Source of the DNA: Alphaproteobacteria bacterium
GTDB taxonomy: Bacteria > Myxococcota_A > UBA796 > GCA-2862545
Assembly: GCA_020632955.1 (NCBI GenBank)
Contig: JACKEO010000028.1
Location: 1 to 44,794, forward strand
Direction: 5' to 3'
DNA: 44,794 nucleotides
Each line of letters opens with the position of its first letter. Positions within the stretch are counted from its first letter, which is position 1. This document shows positions 8,764 through 17,029 of the stretch, piece after piece. The translations under genes were made by a program, and so were the position numbers. The notes under the pieces are model-generated. The model saw nothing but the letters and a program-made list of their open reading frames with translations. It had not been told where the DNA came from and did no database searches.

Positions 8764-9855
8764 ATGTGGACCGTGCTGCTCACCACGTGGGCCGGGCTCG
8801 CCCTTGCCCAGGACGCCGAGACGCCGCCCGCCGAGGAGACCGCTCCCGCCGAGGAGACCCCGTCCACCGAGGAGGCCGCTCCCGCCGAGGGCGAGACCGG
8901 GGAGGCCCCCGCGGAGGAGGCTCCCGCCGAGGAGGCGCCTGCGCCGGCCCCCGCCAAGGACAAGGTCGACGAGGAGATGCAGAAGGTCGAGAAGGACCTC
9001 GCCGCCATCGAGCAGGCCGCGCCCACCGAGCAGGTGTCGCTGATGGAGGGCGGTGAGGACGGCAAGGCCGACCAGCACCTCTCGGCCGAGCTCGGCTTCA
9101 CGTACACCGCGGGCAACGCGGAGGTCCTGAACGCGGTCGGCACGCTGAAGTACTCGGTGAAGGCCGACAAGAACCAGTTCACGCTCGAGGCGGGCGCGAA
9201 CATCAACTACGCCCGCACCGACACCGACGGCGACGGCACCGTGGCCGACACGGCCGACGACACCGACGGCGACGGCGAGGACGACAACCCCTTCTCCTTC
9301 CAGTCGCAGAAGATCTACGGCAAGCTCCGCTACGACCGCTTCTTCAGCGACAAGGACGCCCTGTACGTCAAGGCGGGTGGGCAGCGCGACGTGCCTGCCG
9401 GCGTCGAGTGGCGGTTCGACCAGGGCCTCGGCTACCACCGCGACATCGTCAAGACCGACGCCACCTCCTTCCGCTTCGAGGTCGGCGCCGAGTTCGTCGA
9501 GGAGGATCTGGTCGAGGGGGTCGACGACACGGGCGTGGCCACGAACGCCCTGTCGCCCGACAACGTCTACCTGGCCGGTCGCCTCTTCTTCGGCGTCACC
9601 CACGCCTTCAACGACATCGTGTCGATCAGCGACGACCTCGAGATGATCGAGAACCTCGTGTCGCTGCAGGACCCGTCGGCCTCCACCCCGGACGACTTCC
9701 GCCTGTACAACACGCTGACGCTCTCGGTGAAGGTCACCGACATCCTCGGCCTCAAGGTCAGCGACCAGCTCGCCTTCGACAACCGTCCGGCCGCGCCGGA
9801 CTTCTCGAAGGTCGACAACACCGTGTCGCTGCTGCTCGTGGCCACGCTGCTCTGA
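8764..9855 (+). CDS. DUF481/YdiY-like outer-membrane beta-barrel protein
   Basis: 363 aa. A signal peptide (MWTVLLTTWAGLALA) is followed by a low-complexity acidic linker made of PAEE-like units (residues 20-65) and a short helix (DKVDEEMQKVEKDLAAIEQ). From about residue 100 there are alternating amphipathic strands (ELGFTYTAGNAEVLNAVGTLKY and so on), ending in a C-terminal strand with hydrophobic final residue, typical of DUF481 barrels. An insert at 152-175 contains two DTDGDG loops, which look like calcium-binding DxDxDG motifs exposed between strands. The start is the ATG after a GGGAGGA. The role in the family is uncertain; a link to salt or envelope stress rests on the family name only. 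Confidence 0.75.
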   Translation: MWTVLLTTWAGLALAQDAETPPAEETAPAEETPSTEEAAPAEGETGEAPAEEAPAEEAPAPAPAKDKVDEEMQKVEKDLAAIEQAAPTEQVSLMEGGEDGKADQHLSAELGFTYTAGNAEVLNAVGTLKYSVKADKNQFTLEAGANINYARTDTDGDGTVADTADDTDGDGEDDNPFSFQSQKIYGKLRYDRFFSDKDALYVKAGGQRDVPAGVEWRFDQGLGYHRDIVKTDATSFRFEVGAEFVEEDLVEGVDDTGVATNALSPDNVYLAGRLFFGVTHAFNDIVSISDDLEMIENLVSLQDPSASTPDDFRLYNTLTLSVKVTDILGLKVSDQLAFDNRPAAPDFSKVDNTVSLLLVATLL

Positions 9856-9863
9856 TCCCGGGG

Positions 9864-9915
9864 TCCTGGTGTGGTCGGAAAGGCCGGCACGCCGCGCTCC
9901 CCGACCACCCCAGGA
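9864..9915 (+). promoter_or_regulatory. Long inverted repeat covering the mscS ribosome-binding site
   Basis: Arms 9864-9878 and 9901-9915 are complementary over 15 bases with one mismatch and a 22-base loop. The right arm runs into the AGGAGG (9912-9917) that serves the MscS start at 9922, so the folded RNA would hide that site. There is no T-run. It may act as a terminator or RNA-processing hairpin after the DUF481 gene, or as a translational brake on mscS. Confidence 0.55.
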
Positions 9916-9921
9916 GGCCTC

Positions 9922-10755
9922 GTGCCCACCGTTGAAGACCTTCAGTCCCTGCTGACCCCCGAGACCCTCGCGACCTGGGCCGGCAACGTCGTCGCCGGCC
10001 TCGCGATCGTCCTGGTCGGCCGCATCCTGGCCGGCTGGCTCGACCGCGCGGTGCGCAGCGCCCTCGGACGCGCCCACGTCGACGTGGCCCTGGCGGGCTT
10101 CCTGGGCGGCATCGTCCGCTACACGGTGATCTTCGCCGCGGTGCTCATGGCCGCGCAGCAGGTGGGCATCGAGACCACCTCGCTGATGGCGATCTTCGCC
10201 TCCGCCGGACTGGCCGTGGGCCTCGCCCTGCAGGGCAGTCTCGGCAACTTCGCCTCGGGCGTGATGATCCTCTTCTTCCGACCCTTCACGGTGGGCGAGG
10301 TCATCACGGTGGGCGGGGTCACCGGCGGCGTCCTCGACATCAGCCTCTTCGCCACCAAGCTGGGCCTGCCCGACGGCACCCACGTGCTCATCCCCAACAG
10401 CTCGGTGACGGGCGGCGAGATCCGGAACCACGTGGTGGCCGGCCGGCGTCGTGCCACGTGCGACATCGGCGTGGACTACGGCTCCGACCTCGACCAGGTG
10501 CGCGAGGTCCTCACCCGGGCCGTCACCTCGGTGGCCGAGCTCCACACCTTCGACGAGAACCCCGGCTACGGCGTGGTCTTCGTGTCCTTCGGGGCCAGCT
10601 CGCTCGACTGGCAGGTGCACGCCTGGTTCAAGCCCGAGGACTTCCTCCCCGGCCAGGAGAAGGTGCGCGTGGCCATCTACAAGGAGCTGAACGCCGCGGG
10701 CATCGGGATCCCCTTCCCGCAGCTCGACCTGCACATGCAGAAGCCGGCCGCCTAG
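9922..10755 (+). CDS. Small-conductance mechanosensitive channel, MscS family
   Basis: 277 aa from a GTG preceded by AGGAGG (spacing 4). A more upstream start at 9871 would place the inverted repeat inside the gene and is less likely. There are three N-terminal membrane helices, the third being the pore-lining AGLAVGLALQGSLGNFASGV with the Gly/Ala packing pattern of MscS TM3. The beta domain follows (FFRPFTVGEVITVGGVTGGV, VLIPNSSVTGGEIRN) and then the C-terminal alpha/beta domain. The length is that of E. coli MscS (286 aa). It releases solutes on hypo-osmotic shock. Its TAG stop and that of the convergent kinase share one CTAG. Confidence 0.92.
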   Translation: MPTVEDLQSLLTPETLATWAGNVVAGLAIVLVGRILAGWLDRAVRSALGRAHVDVALAGFLGGIVRYTVIFAAVLMAAQQVGIETTSLMAIFASAGLAVGLALQGSLGNFASGVMILFFRPFTVGEVITVGGVTGGVLDISLFATKLGLPDGTHVLIPNSSVTGGEIRNHVVAGRRRATCDIGVDYGSDLDQVREVLTRAVTSVAELHTFDENPGYGVVFVSFGASSLDWQVHAWFKPEDFLPGQEKVRVAIYKELNAAGIGIPFPQLDLHMQKPAA

Positions 10756-12014
10756 ACGGCCCCCCGCGGCTCGCGACGGGGCAGGCGCACCACGAAGCGT
10801 GCGCCGCCCCCCTCCCGGGCCTCGCAGCGCACGCTGCCCCCGTGGCGGGTCGCGATCTCGCGCACCAGCCACAGGCCCAGCCCCACGCCACCGTCGGCAC
10901 CCTCGCTGTGACCGGCGGGCCGGTGGAAGGGCTCGAAGATCAGCTCGCGGTCCTCGGGACGCACGCCCGGTCCCCGGTCGGCCACCTCGAAGCCCTCGGC
11001 CGTGGTGCGCGCCTCCACCTCGCCGCCCCCGTGACGCGCGGCGTTCTCGAGCAGGTTGCGCACGAGGCGCCGCAGCAGGCCGGGGTCCCCCTCCACCTCG
11101 CGCGCGGGGCCCTCGACCCGCGCCCCCGTGTGGGCGGCCTCCTCCGCGAGGAGCGCGCGCAGATCCACCGCCACCCGGGCACCCAGACCCTGCGCCTGCA
11201 GGCGCCCCACCTCCAGCAGGTCCCCCACGGTGGCGTCCAGCTCCTCCACGTCACGCACGGCCCCCGCGAGCACGTCGGCGCGGCGCCCGGAGCCGTCGTC
11301 GAGGAGCTCCAGCGCCAGCCGCACCCGGGCCAGCGGGCTGCGCAGCTCGTGCGACACGGAGGCGAGCGTGCGGCGCTGCGAGGCCACCGTGGCCGCCACG
11401 CGCGCGGCGGCGTCGTTGAAGGCCGCGGCCACGGCCGCCACCTCGTCGCTGCCCTCCACGGGGGCCCGCGCGTCCAGGTCTCCCTGCCCCCAGGCGGCCA
11501 CGGCGTCGCGGGTGGCTTCCAGCCGCCGGGTGATGCCACGCGCCAGCGGGTAGGCGCCCACGCCGATCGCCCCGCCCACGAGCGCGAGGAAGAGCAGGGG
11601 GCGCCCCCGCCACCCGGGGGGCCCCGGCGGGCCGTGCCGCGACGCGATGGCCACACGCCGCCCGTCCTCGAGCTGCAGCCGCATCCCGGCGCGGTGGTGG
11701 TCGCGGAAGCGACCGTCCGGGCCGTCGGGCAGCGGCGGGCCCTCCGTGGCGATCAGACGCCCCCCCCGGTCCCGCAGCGTGACGTCGAGATCGAGGCGGT
11801 GGGACAGGCGGCGCAGGTCCCGGTCGAGCACCTCGCCCCGCGTGGTGGGCAGGCGCTCGGCCACCAGCTCGACGCCGGCGCGCACCTGTTCGGGCAGCGC
11901 GTCGTCGTCCTCCCTCGGCACCCGCAGCGTGATCACCGCGCCCGCCACCACCAGCGCCGCCACGAGGATGGCGAGGAAGCCCGCGTAGATGGTGAGGTAG
12001 AGCGGACGGCTCAT
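10752..12014 (-). CDS. Sensor histidine kinase, CpxA/EnvZ type
   Basis: 420 aa. TM1 is at residues 8-30. A short periplasmic sensor of about 105 residues follows (with DHH at 105-107 and a further His near the membrane), then TM2 at 139-157 and HAMP at 158-210. The H-box is ASVSHELRSP with the phosphorylated His222, the N-box VRNLLENAARHG, G1 DRGPG, F-box FEPFHRP and G2 GVGLGL. All catalytic parts are present. It overlaps the response regulator by ATGA and is last in the order periplasmic protein, regulator, kinase. By analogy with Cpx/Zra systems it probably senses envelope or metal stress, which is inference. Confidence 0.92.
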   Translation of the reverse strand: MSRPLYLTIYAGFLAILVAALVVAGAVITLRVPREDDDALPEQVRAGVELVAERLPTTRGEVLDRDLRRLSHRLDLDVTLRDRGGRLIATEGPPLPDGPDGRFRDHHRAGMRLQLEDGRRVAIASRHGPPGPPGWRGRPLLFLALVGGAIGVGAYPLARGITRRLEATRDAVAAWGQGDLDARAPVEGSDEVAAVAAAFNDAAARVAATVASQRRTLASVSHELRSPLARVRLALELLDDGSGRRADVLAGAVRDVEELDATVGDLLEVGRLQAQGLGARVAVDLRALLAEEAAHTGARVEGPAREVEGDPGLLRRLVRNLLENAARHGGGEVEARTTAEGFEVADRGPGVRPEDRELIFEPFHRPAGHSEGADGGVGLGLWLVREIATRHGGSVRCEAREGGGARFVVRLPRREPRGAV

Positions 12015-12700
12015 GCCTGGACGTCCGCGAAGACGTAGCCGGCACCCCGCACGGTGAGGATCCTGCGGGGCTCCCTGGGGTCGTCCTCGATCGCGGCGCG
12101 GATGCGGCTGACGTGCACGTCGATGGAGCGATCGAAGGCCTCCAGCTCCTCGCCACGCACCGCCTGCATGATCTGGTCGCGCGAGAGCACCCGGCCCGGC
12201 CGCTGGGCGAGCGCGAGGAGGATGTCGAACTGGTGGGAGGTGAGCGCGGCCTCGGCGCCGTCCACCGTGACCCGCCGCGCCCCCGGATCGATGGCGAGCC
12301 GACCGAAACGCAGCACCTCGCCGGGCCCCACGCGCCGCTGGAGGCGTCGCAGCACGGCCCGCAGCCGCGCCAGCAGCTCCCGCGGGTTGAAGGGCTTGGG
12401 CAGGTAGTCGTCGGCCCCGAGCTCGAGGCCCACGATGCGGTCCGTGTCCTCCCCCCGGGCGGTGAGCATGAGGATCGGCACGTCCGAGCCCGCCCGCAGG
12501 GTGCGACAGGCGTCGAAGCCGTCCCCGTCGGGCAGCATCACGTCGAGGATCACCGCGTCGACGTGCTGGTCGCGCGCCACGGCGAGACCCGAGGCCACCG
12601 TGCCCCGCGTCACCACGTCGAAGCCGTGCTCGCCCAGGTAGGTGGCGAGCATGTCCGCCAGCCGGACGTCGTCGTCGACGACGAGGATCCGCTCTGTCAC
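12011..12700 (-). CDS. OmpR/CpxR-type response regulator
   Basis: 229 aa from a GTG with GGAGGG upstream; an ATG at 12715 would overlap that site. The receiver domain has the acidic pocket (VVDDD at 8-12), the phospho-acceptor Asp53 in ILDVMLPDGDGF, the Thr80 switch and Lys102 in YLPKPF. The C-terminal winged helix spans about 135-229 (LTSHQFDILLALAQRPGRVL, RGEELEAFDRSIDVHVSRIR, RRILTVRGAGYVF). The motif DRSIDVHVSRIR is characteristic of the CpxR branch. It is phosphorylated by the kinase encoded four bases into its 3' end and likely controls the small periplasmic gene 96 bases upstream. Confidence 0.94.
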   Translation of the reverse strand: MTERILVVDDDVRLADMLATYLGEHGFDVVTRGTVASGLAVARDQHVDAVILDVMLPDGDGFDACRTLRAGSDVPILMLTARGEDTDRIVGLELGADDYLPKPFNPRELLARLRAVLRRLQRRVGPGEVLRFGRLAIDPGARRVTVDGAEAALTSHQFDILLALAQRPGRVLSRDQIMQAVRGEELEAFDRSIDVHVSRIRAAIEDDPREPRRILTVRGAGYVFADVQA

Positions 12701-12796
12701 GAGGCCCTCCTGCACGGGACGAGGGTGCGCCTGGCGCCATCCGAGGGCGACAGGCGCAGGAGGCGACGACGGGCCTGGGCACCCGCCGCCGCGCGG

Positions 12797-13327
12797 TCAG
12801 TGGCCGCGACGGCCGTGACCCTCGGGGGGACCATGACCGGGAGGCGGGCCCTCGCCCACCCCGAGCAGGTGGGCACCCTTCAGCTCCCGCAGCGCGTCCC
12901 ACTGCGTGTCGTCGAGCACCTTGCGCACCGCCAGCGCCCGCTCCGTGCGCGCCGTGGCCACGGCCTCGTGCAGCGCACCCACCGCGGCGCGCTTCTCGCG
13001 GATGGTCTCGTCCGACGCGTCGGCCTCCACGGCCAGCCGGAGCTGATCGCGGGCCTCCTTCATCGCCGTGTGCATCGCGGGCATCTGCGCCAGGGCGCTG
13101 TCGACGATGCCGGTGATCGCCTCCCGCTGTGCGGGGGTGGCCTCGATCGCGTCGAGCAGGCCGGCGAGGTGCTCGTGCACGCGCTCGGCGCGCGCTTCCG
13201 GCGAGGCCTCGTGGTGCTCCCCGTGTCCGTGGCCGTGACCGGGCGGACGGGCGAGGGCGAGCGGAGCAGCCAGCAGGGTGGTGAGCCCACCGAGCACGAG
13301 GAGCCTGCGAGGAGTGAGGGTCGACAT
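12797..13327 (-). CDS. His-rich periplasmic protein of the Spy/CpxP/ZraP type
   Basis: 176 aa. A signal peptide (RRLLVLGGLTTLLAAPLALA) is followed by a His cluster (GHGHGHGEHHE), a mostly helical core with ATPAQREAI in the place of the family LTxxQ motif, and a second His-rich tail (GHGPPEGHGRRGH). Members of this family are periplasmic chaperones or metal-buffering repressors of their cognate two-component systems. The gene stands first, directly before the CpxR/CpxA-like pair, which supports that role. The two His clusters argue for Zn, Ni or Cu binding as in ZraP, but which metal is unknown. Confidence 0.78.
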   Translation of the reverse strand: MSTLTPRRLLVLGGLTTLLAAPLALARPPGHGHGHGEHHEASPEARAERVHEHLAGLLDAIEATPAQREAITGIVDSALAQMPAMHTAMKEARDQLRLAVEADASDETIREKRAAVGALHEAVATARTERALAVRKVLDDTQWDALRELKGAHLLGVGEGPPPGHGPPEGHGRRGH

Positions 13328-13431
13328 GGGGCCTCCGGGGTGCGTGGAGCGGATCGTCCACACCCTCCTTCTAGGAAGCCACCCTGTCCCCCCTCTTGCT
13401 GCTGCGCAAAGTTGTGTGAAGCCGCGTGCGG

Positions 13432-13788
13432 TCAGGCGCGGGGCGCGAAGGCCACCACCTCGGGCAGGCCGGGGAAGCGCACGCGCAGGGTGACCCGCCG
13501 GGGCACCTCGTAGGGCAGCACGTCCCAGCGCCACTGCGCGACCGCCGTGCCGGTGGCCTCCACGAAGGCCTCGGGACACTCGCTCACCGTGGTGGAGGTG
13601 GGCACGCCGTCGGGGTCGACCACCACCACCACCTCGCAGGCCACGTCGGACGCACCGGCGCGGACCACGCTCTCGGGCCACTGGGGACTCACCTGCCGCA
13701 CGATCTGCGAAGGCACGGCCACGGCGAGCGTGGGCGGGGCGACGGGGGCGGCGAAGGCGAGCGCGGAGGCGAACAGGAGACCGGGCAC
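13432..13788 (-). CDS. Small periplasmic protein with TonB C-terminal-like fold
   Basis: 118 aa. I start at GTG 13788: GAGG lies six bases upstream and the protein then begins with a signal peptide (PGLLFASALAFAAP). The rest resembles the TonB_C module: RQVSPQWPESVVRAGASDV (compare P.YP..A...G..G), CEVVVVVDPDGVPTSTTV, then AVAQWRWDVLPYEVPRRVTLRVRF (compare AV..WRF.P....PV...V.F). No membrane anchor or proline linker is present, so it is not a complete TonB. Such isolated domains are common in high-GC Gram-negative bacteria and their partners are mostly unknown. Two Cys residues could form a disulphide. Confidence 0.65.
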   Translation of the reverse strand: MPGLLFASALAFAAPVAPPTLAVAVPSQIVRQVSPQWPESVVRAGASDVACEVVVVVDPDGVPTSTTVSECPEAFVEATGTAVAQWRWDVLPYEVPRRVTLRVRFPGLPEVVAFAPRA

Positions 13789-13888
13789 GGAGCACCTCGA
13801 CAGGCCCCTGTTTTCGGAAGATCCGCAGCGAACTTGCGGCGAAGTTCGGACGTTCCACACGGTACCACACGGACACGTCCAGACCTGC

Positions 13889-14233
13889 TCAGATTCGTGG
13901 TCTCGGGCGACTTCGGTACCGGGACATCGCGATGCATCCCAGCGCATCGAAGACCACGCCCTCGGCCTCGAGCAGCGTGCGCTGGAGGGTGGCGCGCGCG
14001 AGGTCGCCGCGCGCCGAGATGCGGCCCTGCGCGTTCACCACCCGGTGCCAGGGGACGTCGTCCTCCCTGAGCGCCGCGAGGGCCCAGCCCACCTGTCGCG
14101 CCACGCTGGGCGCCCCCAGCGCCGAGGCCACGTCGCCGTAGGTGGCCACCCGACCGAAGGGGATCTCGCGGACGATGGCGTACACCTCCGCGTGGAAGCC
14201 GGGCTTGATCACCCGAGGCTCGTCGTCGCGCAT
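13889..14233 (-). CDS. Alkyltransferase-like protein (ATL, MGMT fold without active Cys)
   Basis: 114 aa from an ATG with GGAGG upstream. The sequence follows the DNA-binding domain of O6-alkylguanine-DNA alkyltransferases: VYAIVREIPFGRVATYGDVA, then RQVGWALAAL and VPWHRVVNAQGRIS. The MGMT catalytic motif PCHRV is PWHRV here, the Trp substitution that defines ATL proteins. These bind O6-alkylguanine, flip the base and pass the lesion to nucleotide excision repair without transferring the alkyl group. It is a single gene divergent from the RCC1-repeat gene. Confidence 0.9.
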   Translation of the reverse strand: MRDDEPRVIKPGFHAEVYAIVREIPFGRVATYGDVASALGAPSVARQVGWALAALREDDVPWHRVVNAQGRISARGDLARATLQRTLLEAEGVVFDALGCIAMSRYRSRPRPRI

Positions 14234-14322
14234 CCCACCTCCCCGTGCCGGGTATCGCGAGGGCCCCGGGGGACGCTCGGTGCCGGAGCCGGTGTTAGCG
14301 GCCCGCAACCCGAGGCCCTCCC

Positions 14323-16155
14323 GTGCTCCTCGCCCTCCTCCTCGCGCTCTCCGCCGACGCCGCTCCACCCAAGGGCATGTCGGCCGACGTCACCTTCACC
14401 CAGGTGACGCTGGGGGAGTCCCACGGCTGCGGTCGCACCCCCCGCGGGCTCGTGCGCTGCTGGGGCCGCAACGATCGCGGCCAGCTGGGCACCGGCACCT
14501 TCGACGACAGCCGCTTCAGCCAGCCGGTGGAGGGGCTCGTCGACATCGTGGCCCTCGCCGCGGGCTCCTTCCACACCTGCGCCGTCACCCGCGACCGGAA
14601 GCTGTGGTGCTGGGGCGACAACCAGACGGGTCAGCTCGGCGCGGGCACCCTGTCGGCCGAGCCGGTCCCCGTGCACGTGGCCGACATCGGACCCGTGCTC
14701 AGCGTGGCGGCCGGCGCCTCCCACACGTGCGCCGTCACCACCGACAAGGGCGTGAGCTGCTGGGGGAACAACCTCTACGGCCAGCTCGGGCAGAAGGGCC
14801 TCCGCAGCTCGCCGCGCCCCATCCCGGTGGCCGGCGTGCCCCCGATGACCGACATCGCCGCCGGCTACGGCCACACCTGCGCCATCGGACCCACCGAGCA
14901 GATCCCCTGGTGCTGGGGGGATGGCACCTACGGCCAGCTCGGGCGCGCCCTGCCCGAGAAGAGCGACCCGCAGGGCGCGGCACCCATCGAGGGCGTGTTC
15001 CCCGAGGCGCTGCGCCTCATCGACGCCCGTGGCTACGAGACCTGCGTGCTGCACGGTGCGGGCGTGCAGTGCTGGGGCGCGCCCCCCACCGATCTCCGCC
15101 CGCAGCCCGCGGTGCGCACGGCCGTGGATCAGCGCAACCTCCTCGACCTGTCGGTGGGCTGGGGTCACGCCTGCGCGCTCGAGACCGGTGGCAGCGTGGT
15201 GTGCTGGGGCGACGACCGCTTCGGGCAGCTCGGCAAGCGCGACCGCACCCGCCCGGTGGTCTTCGGCGCCTACGGGGTGCACGAGGGCACGAGCGTGGCC
15301 GCCGGCAACGGCGAGAGCTGCGCCGCCCGCGGCTCCGACCTGCGCACCGTGTGCTGGGGCACCTGGACGAGCGAGGAGCGCGCCGCCGCAGCGGCCGAGA
15401 AGGCCGACCTCCCCATCGTGCGCAAGCCCCGCCGCCCCGAGCTGCCGCCCGGCACCGAGCTGATGCTCTCCACCGACGAGATCCTGTCGCACGAGGGCGC
15501 CCGCATCCGGGTCGACATCGAGACGGTGCAGGTCCACACCTGCGCGAACACCAAGCTCGACGCCACCATCGAGGAGAAGGGCAAGCGGGTGATCGTGAAG
15601 CTGGGCGAGCCCTTCCTGCCCGGCGGTGACTGCATGAACGCCCCCGCCCCGGCCCACGCCTACGTGCCCCTGCCCTCCGACGCCATCGGCCGCCGCGACC
15701 TGATCGTGCGCTACCACCGCATGGAGGACTTCTTCCAGATCTTCCTGCGCATGAACAAGGTGGAGATCATCCCCCTCGCCGAGTCCAAGACCTACTGGGT
15801 GGGCGACAAGACGCAGTGGCGCGTGCCGCCGGGCAGCCTGGCGATCAGCTGCACCGACCACCTCGAGGACCCCCTCTGCGAGCGGCGCGCGCGCGACGGC
15901 CTCACGCAGTGCCTGGAGGTGCTGCAGAGCGACCGCATCACGAAGGCGCCGCTCCCCGAGAAGCTGCCCGAGTCCTCGAGCTGGTTCACGAGCGACCCCG
16001 ACGCCACCGTGATCTCCCCCGACGAGGGGCACGAGGCCTACCGCACCTGGTTCGAGGAGGGCCTGCGCGACGGGTCGCAGTGCCTCGACATCCGCGTGCG
16101 CACCTGGCGCGGCGAGACCTGGCGGAACATCGACCCCCGGAACGGGGGCGACTAG
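14323..16155 (+). CDS. Exported RCC1-repeat beta-propeller protein
   Basis: 610 aa from GTG, with a short signal peptide (LLALLLALSADAA). Residues about 30-350 hold seven RCC1-like units, each with a Cys pair around HTCAV...CWGDN..GQLG (for example at 14569-14637 and 14731-14793). Seven blades match the RCC1 propeller, and the paired Cys in every blade point to disulphides in an oxidising compartment. The C-terminal 230 residues are another domain with several Cys (FLPGGDCMNAP, ISCTDHLEDPLCERR) that I do not recognise. Such proteins are common in Myxococcota-type genomes. The ligand is unknown. Confidence 0.82.
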   Translation: MLLALLLALSADAAPPKGMSADVTFTQVTLGESHGCGRTPRGLVRCWGRNDRGQLGTGTFDDSRFSQPVEGLVDIVALAAGSFHTCAVTRDRKLWCWGDNQTGQLGAGTLSAEPVPVHVADIGPVLSVAAGASHTCAVTTDKGVSCWGNNLYGQLGQKGLRSSPRPIPVAGVPPMTDIAAGYGHTCAIGPTEQIPWCWGDGTYGQLGRALPEKSDPQGAAPIEGVFPEALRLIDARGYETCVLHGAGVQCWGAPPTDLRPQPAVRTAVDQRNLLDLSVGWGHACALETGGSVVCWGDDRFGQLGKRDRTRPVVFGAYGVHEGTSVAAGNGESCAARGSDLRTVCWGTWTSEERAAAAAEKADLPIVRKPRRPELPPGTELMLSTDEILSHEGARIRVDIETVQVHTCANTKLDATIEEKGKRVIVKLGEPFLPGGDCMNAPAPAHAYVPLPSDAIGRRDLIVRYHRMEDFFQIFLRMNKVEIIPLAESKTYWVGDKTQWRVPPGSLAISCTDHLEDPLCERRARDGLTQCLEVLQSDRITKAPLPEKLPESSSWFTSDPDATVISPDEGHEAYRTWFEEGLRDGSQCLDIRVRTWRGETWRNIDPRNGGD

Positions 16156-16268
16156 CCGGACCGCCGACTGGACCGCGCGTCCCCGCAGACGGGCGTCGCG
16201 GCGTCGACGCAGCCTCCCGCCGCCACACCGGGCGTGCGCAAGCCGAGGGTCCCACGCCCCGCCTGGAC

Positions 16269-16274
16269 TACACT
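16269..16274 (+). promoter_or_regulatory. Possible -10 box (TACACT)
   Basis: TACACT lies 48 bases before the repeat-protein ATG in an otherwise TA-poor gap (16156-16321). The same hexamer occurs upstream of the reductase (18335-18340, minus) and the zinc-ribbon gene (36028-36033). A 10-base perfect palindrome (ggctgcagcc, 16297-16306) follows in the leader. No clear -35 is seen. Confidence 0.35.
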
Positions 16275-16321
16275 GCCCGCGGGACCGGGGTTGCAGGGCT
16301 GCAGCCGGGTCGGGAGGAGCC

Positions 16322-17029
16322 ATGCACCTTGCCCTCGTCGCGCTGCTCGGCACGGGCGCGTTCGCCGACGACACCGACACCGACGCCGCGGAGGCCGAGG
16401 CCGCCTCGCCGTCGTCCGCCGTCCTCGAGGCCCTCGACCTGCCGGCGCGCGCCCAGGCGGCCCGGGAGGCCGGCCTGCCGCCCGAAGCGGTGAAGGACAC
16501 GCTGGAGGTGGCCCGCGCGCACAAGCTGCCGCCGCAGGAGGCGGAGCAGGTGCTCGACGCCGCCACCAAGGCCACCCGGGAGCACGGTCCGGTCGACAAC
16601 CTCGGCGCCTATGTACGCGCACGGATCGAGAGCGGAGAGCGGGGCAAGGATCTCGCCGCGTCCGTCCACGAGGAGATCGGACGCCGCGGCAAGGGCCACG
16701 GCAAGGCCGATGGCGAGCACGGCAAGCCCATGGACGGCGAGCACGGCAAGCCCATGGACGGCGAGCACGGCAAGCCCATGGACGGCGAGCACGGCAAGCC
16801 CATGGACGGCGAGCACGGCAAGCCCATGGACGGCGAGCACGGCAAGCCCATGGACGGCGAGCACGGCAAGCCCATGGACGGCGAGCACGGCAAGCCCGAC
16901 GGGGACCGCGGCAAGCCCGACGGCACAGGCAAGCCCGACGGCGACCGCGGCAGGCCCGACGGCGCAGGCAAGCCCGACGGCGACCGCGGCAAGCCCGAGC
17001 ACGCCGACGGCAAGGGAGGGAAGCACTGA
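16322..17029 (+). CDS. Exported protein with tandem GEHGKPMD repeats
   Basis: 235 aa. A signal peptide (HLALVALLGTGAFA) is followed by an Asp/Glu-rich segment and a helical domain of about 80 residues (LEALDLPARAQAAREAGLPP, VLDAATKATREHG). The tail starts at about residue 130 with seven exact GEHGKPMD units plus a partial one, then degenerate GDRGKPDG-type units. The tail is highly charged, rich in Gly, His, Lys, Asp and Pro, and should be disordered. The stop overlaps the start of the next lipoprotein (TGATG), so the two are co-translated. I recognise no family. Metal binding by the His residues or a surface-spacer role is conjecture. Confidence 0.7.
   Translation: MHLALVALLGTGAFADDTDTDAAEAEAASPSSAVLEALDLPARAQAAREAGLPPEAVKDTLEVARAHKLPPQEAEQVLDAATKATREHGPVDNLGAYVRARIESGERGKDLAASVHEEIGRRGKGHGKADGEHGKPMDGEHGKPMDGEHGKPMDGEHGKPMDGEHGKPMDGEHGKPMDGEHGKPMDGEHGKPDGDRGKPDGTGKPDGDRGRPDGAGKPDGDRGKPEHADGKGGKH
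16712..16897 (+). repeat. 24-bp tandem repeat (7 full copies plus 18 bases)
   Basis: Unit ggcgagcacggcaagccca plus tggac, encoding GEHGKPMD. The seven full copies look identical at the base level over 168 bases, then a last GEHGKP leads into related but diverged 15-24-base units up to about 17010. Identity at silent positions means recent expansion or ongoing homogenisation, so copy number is likely to vary among strains. Confidence 0.93.

Noticed and set aside
16712..16897. Regular 24-bp repeats considered as a CRISPR array
   Set aside because: The units follow each other without spacers and are in frame in a protein with a signal peptide; no cas gene is near.
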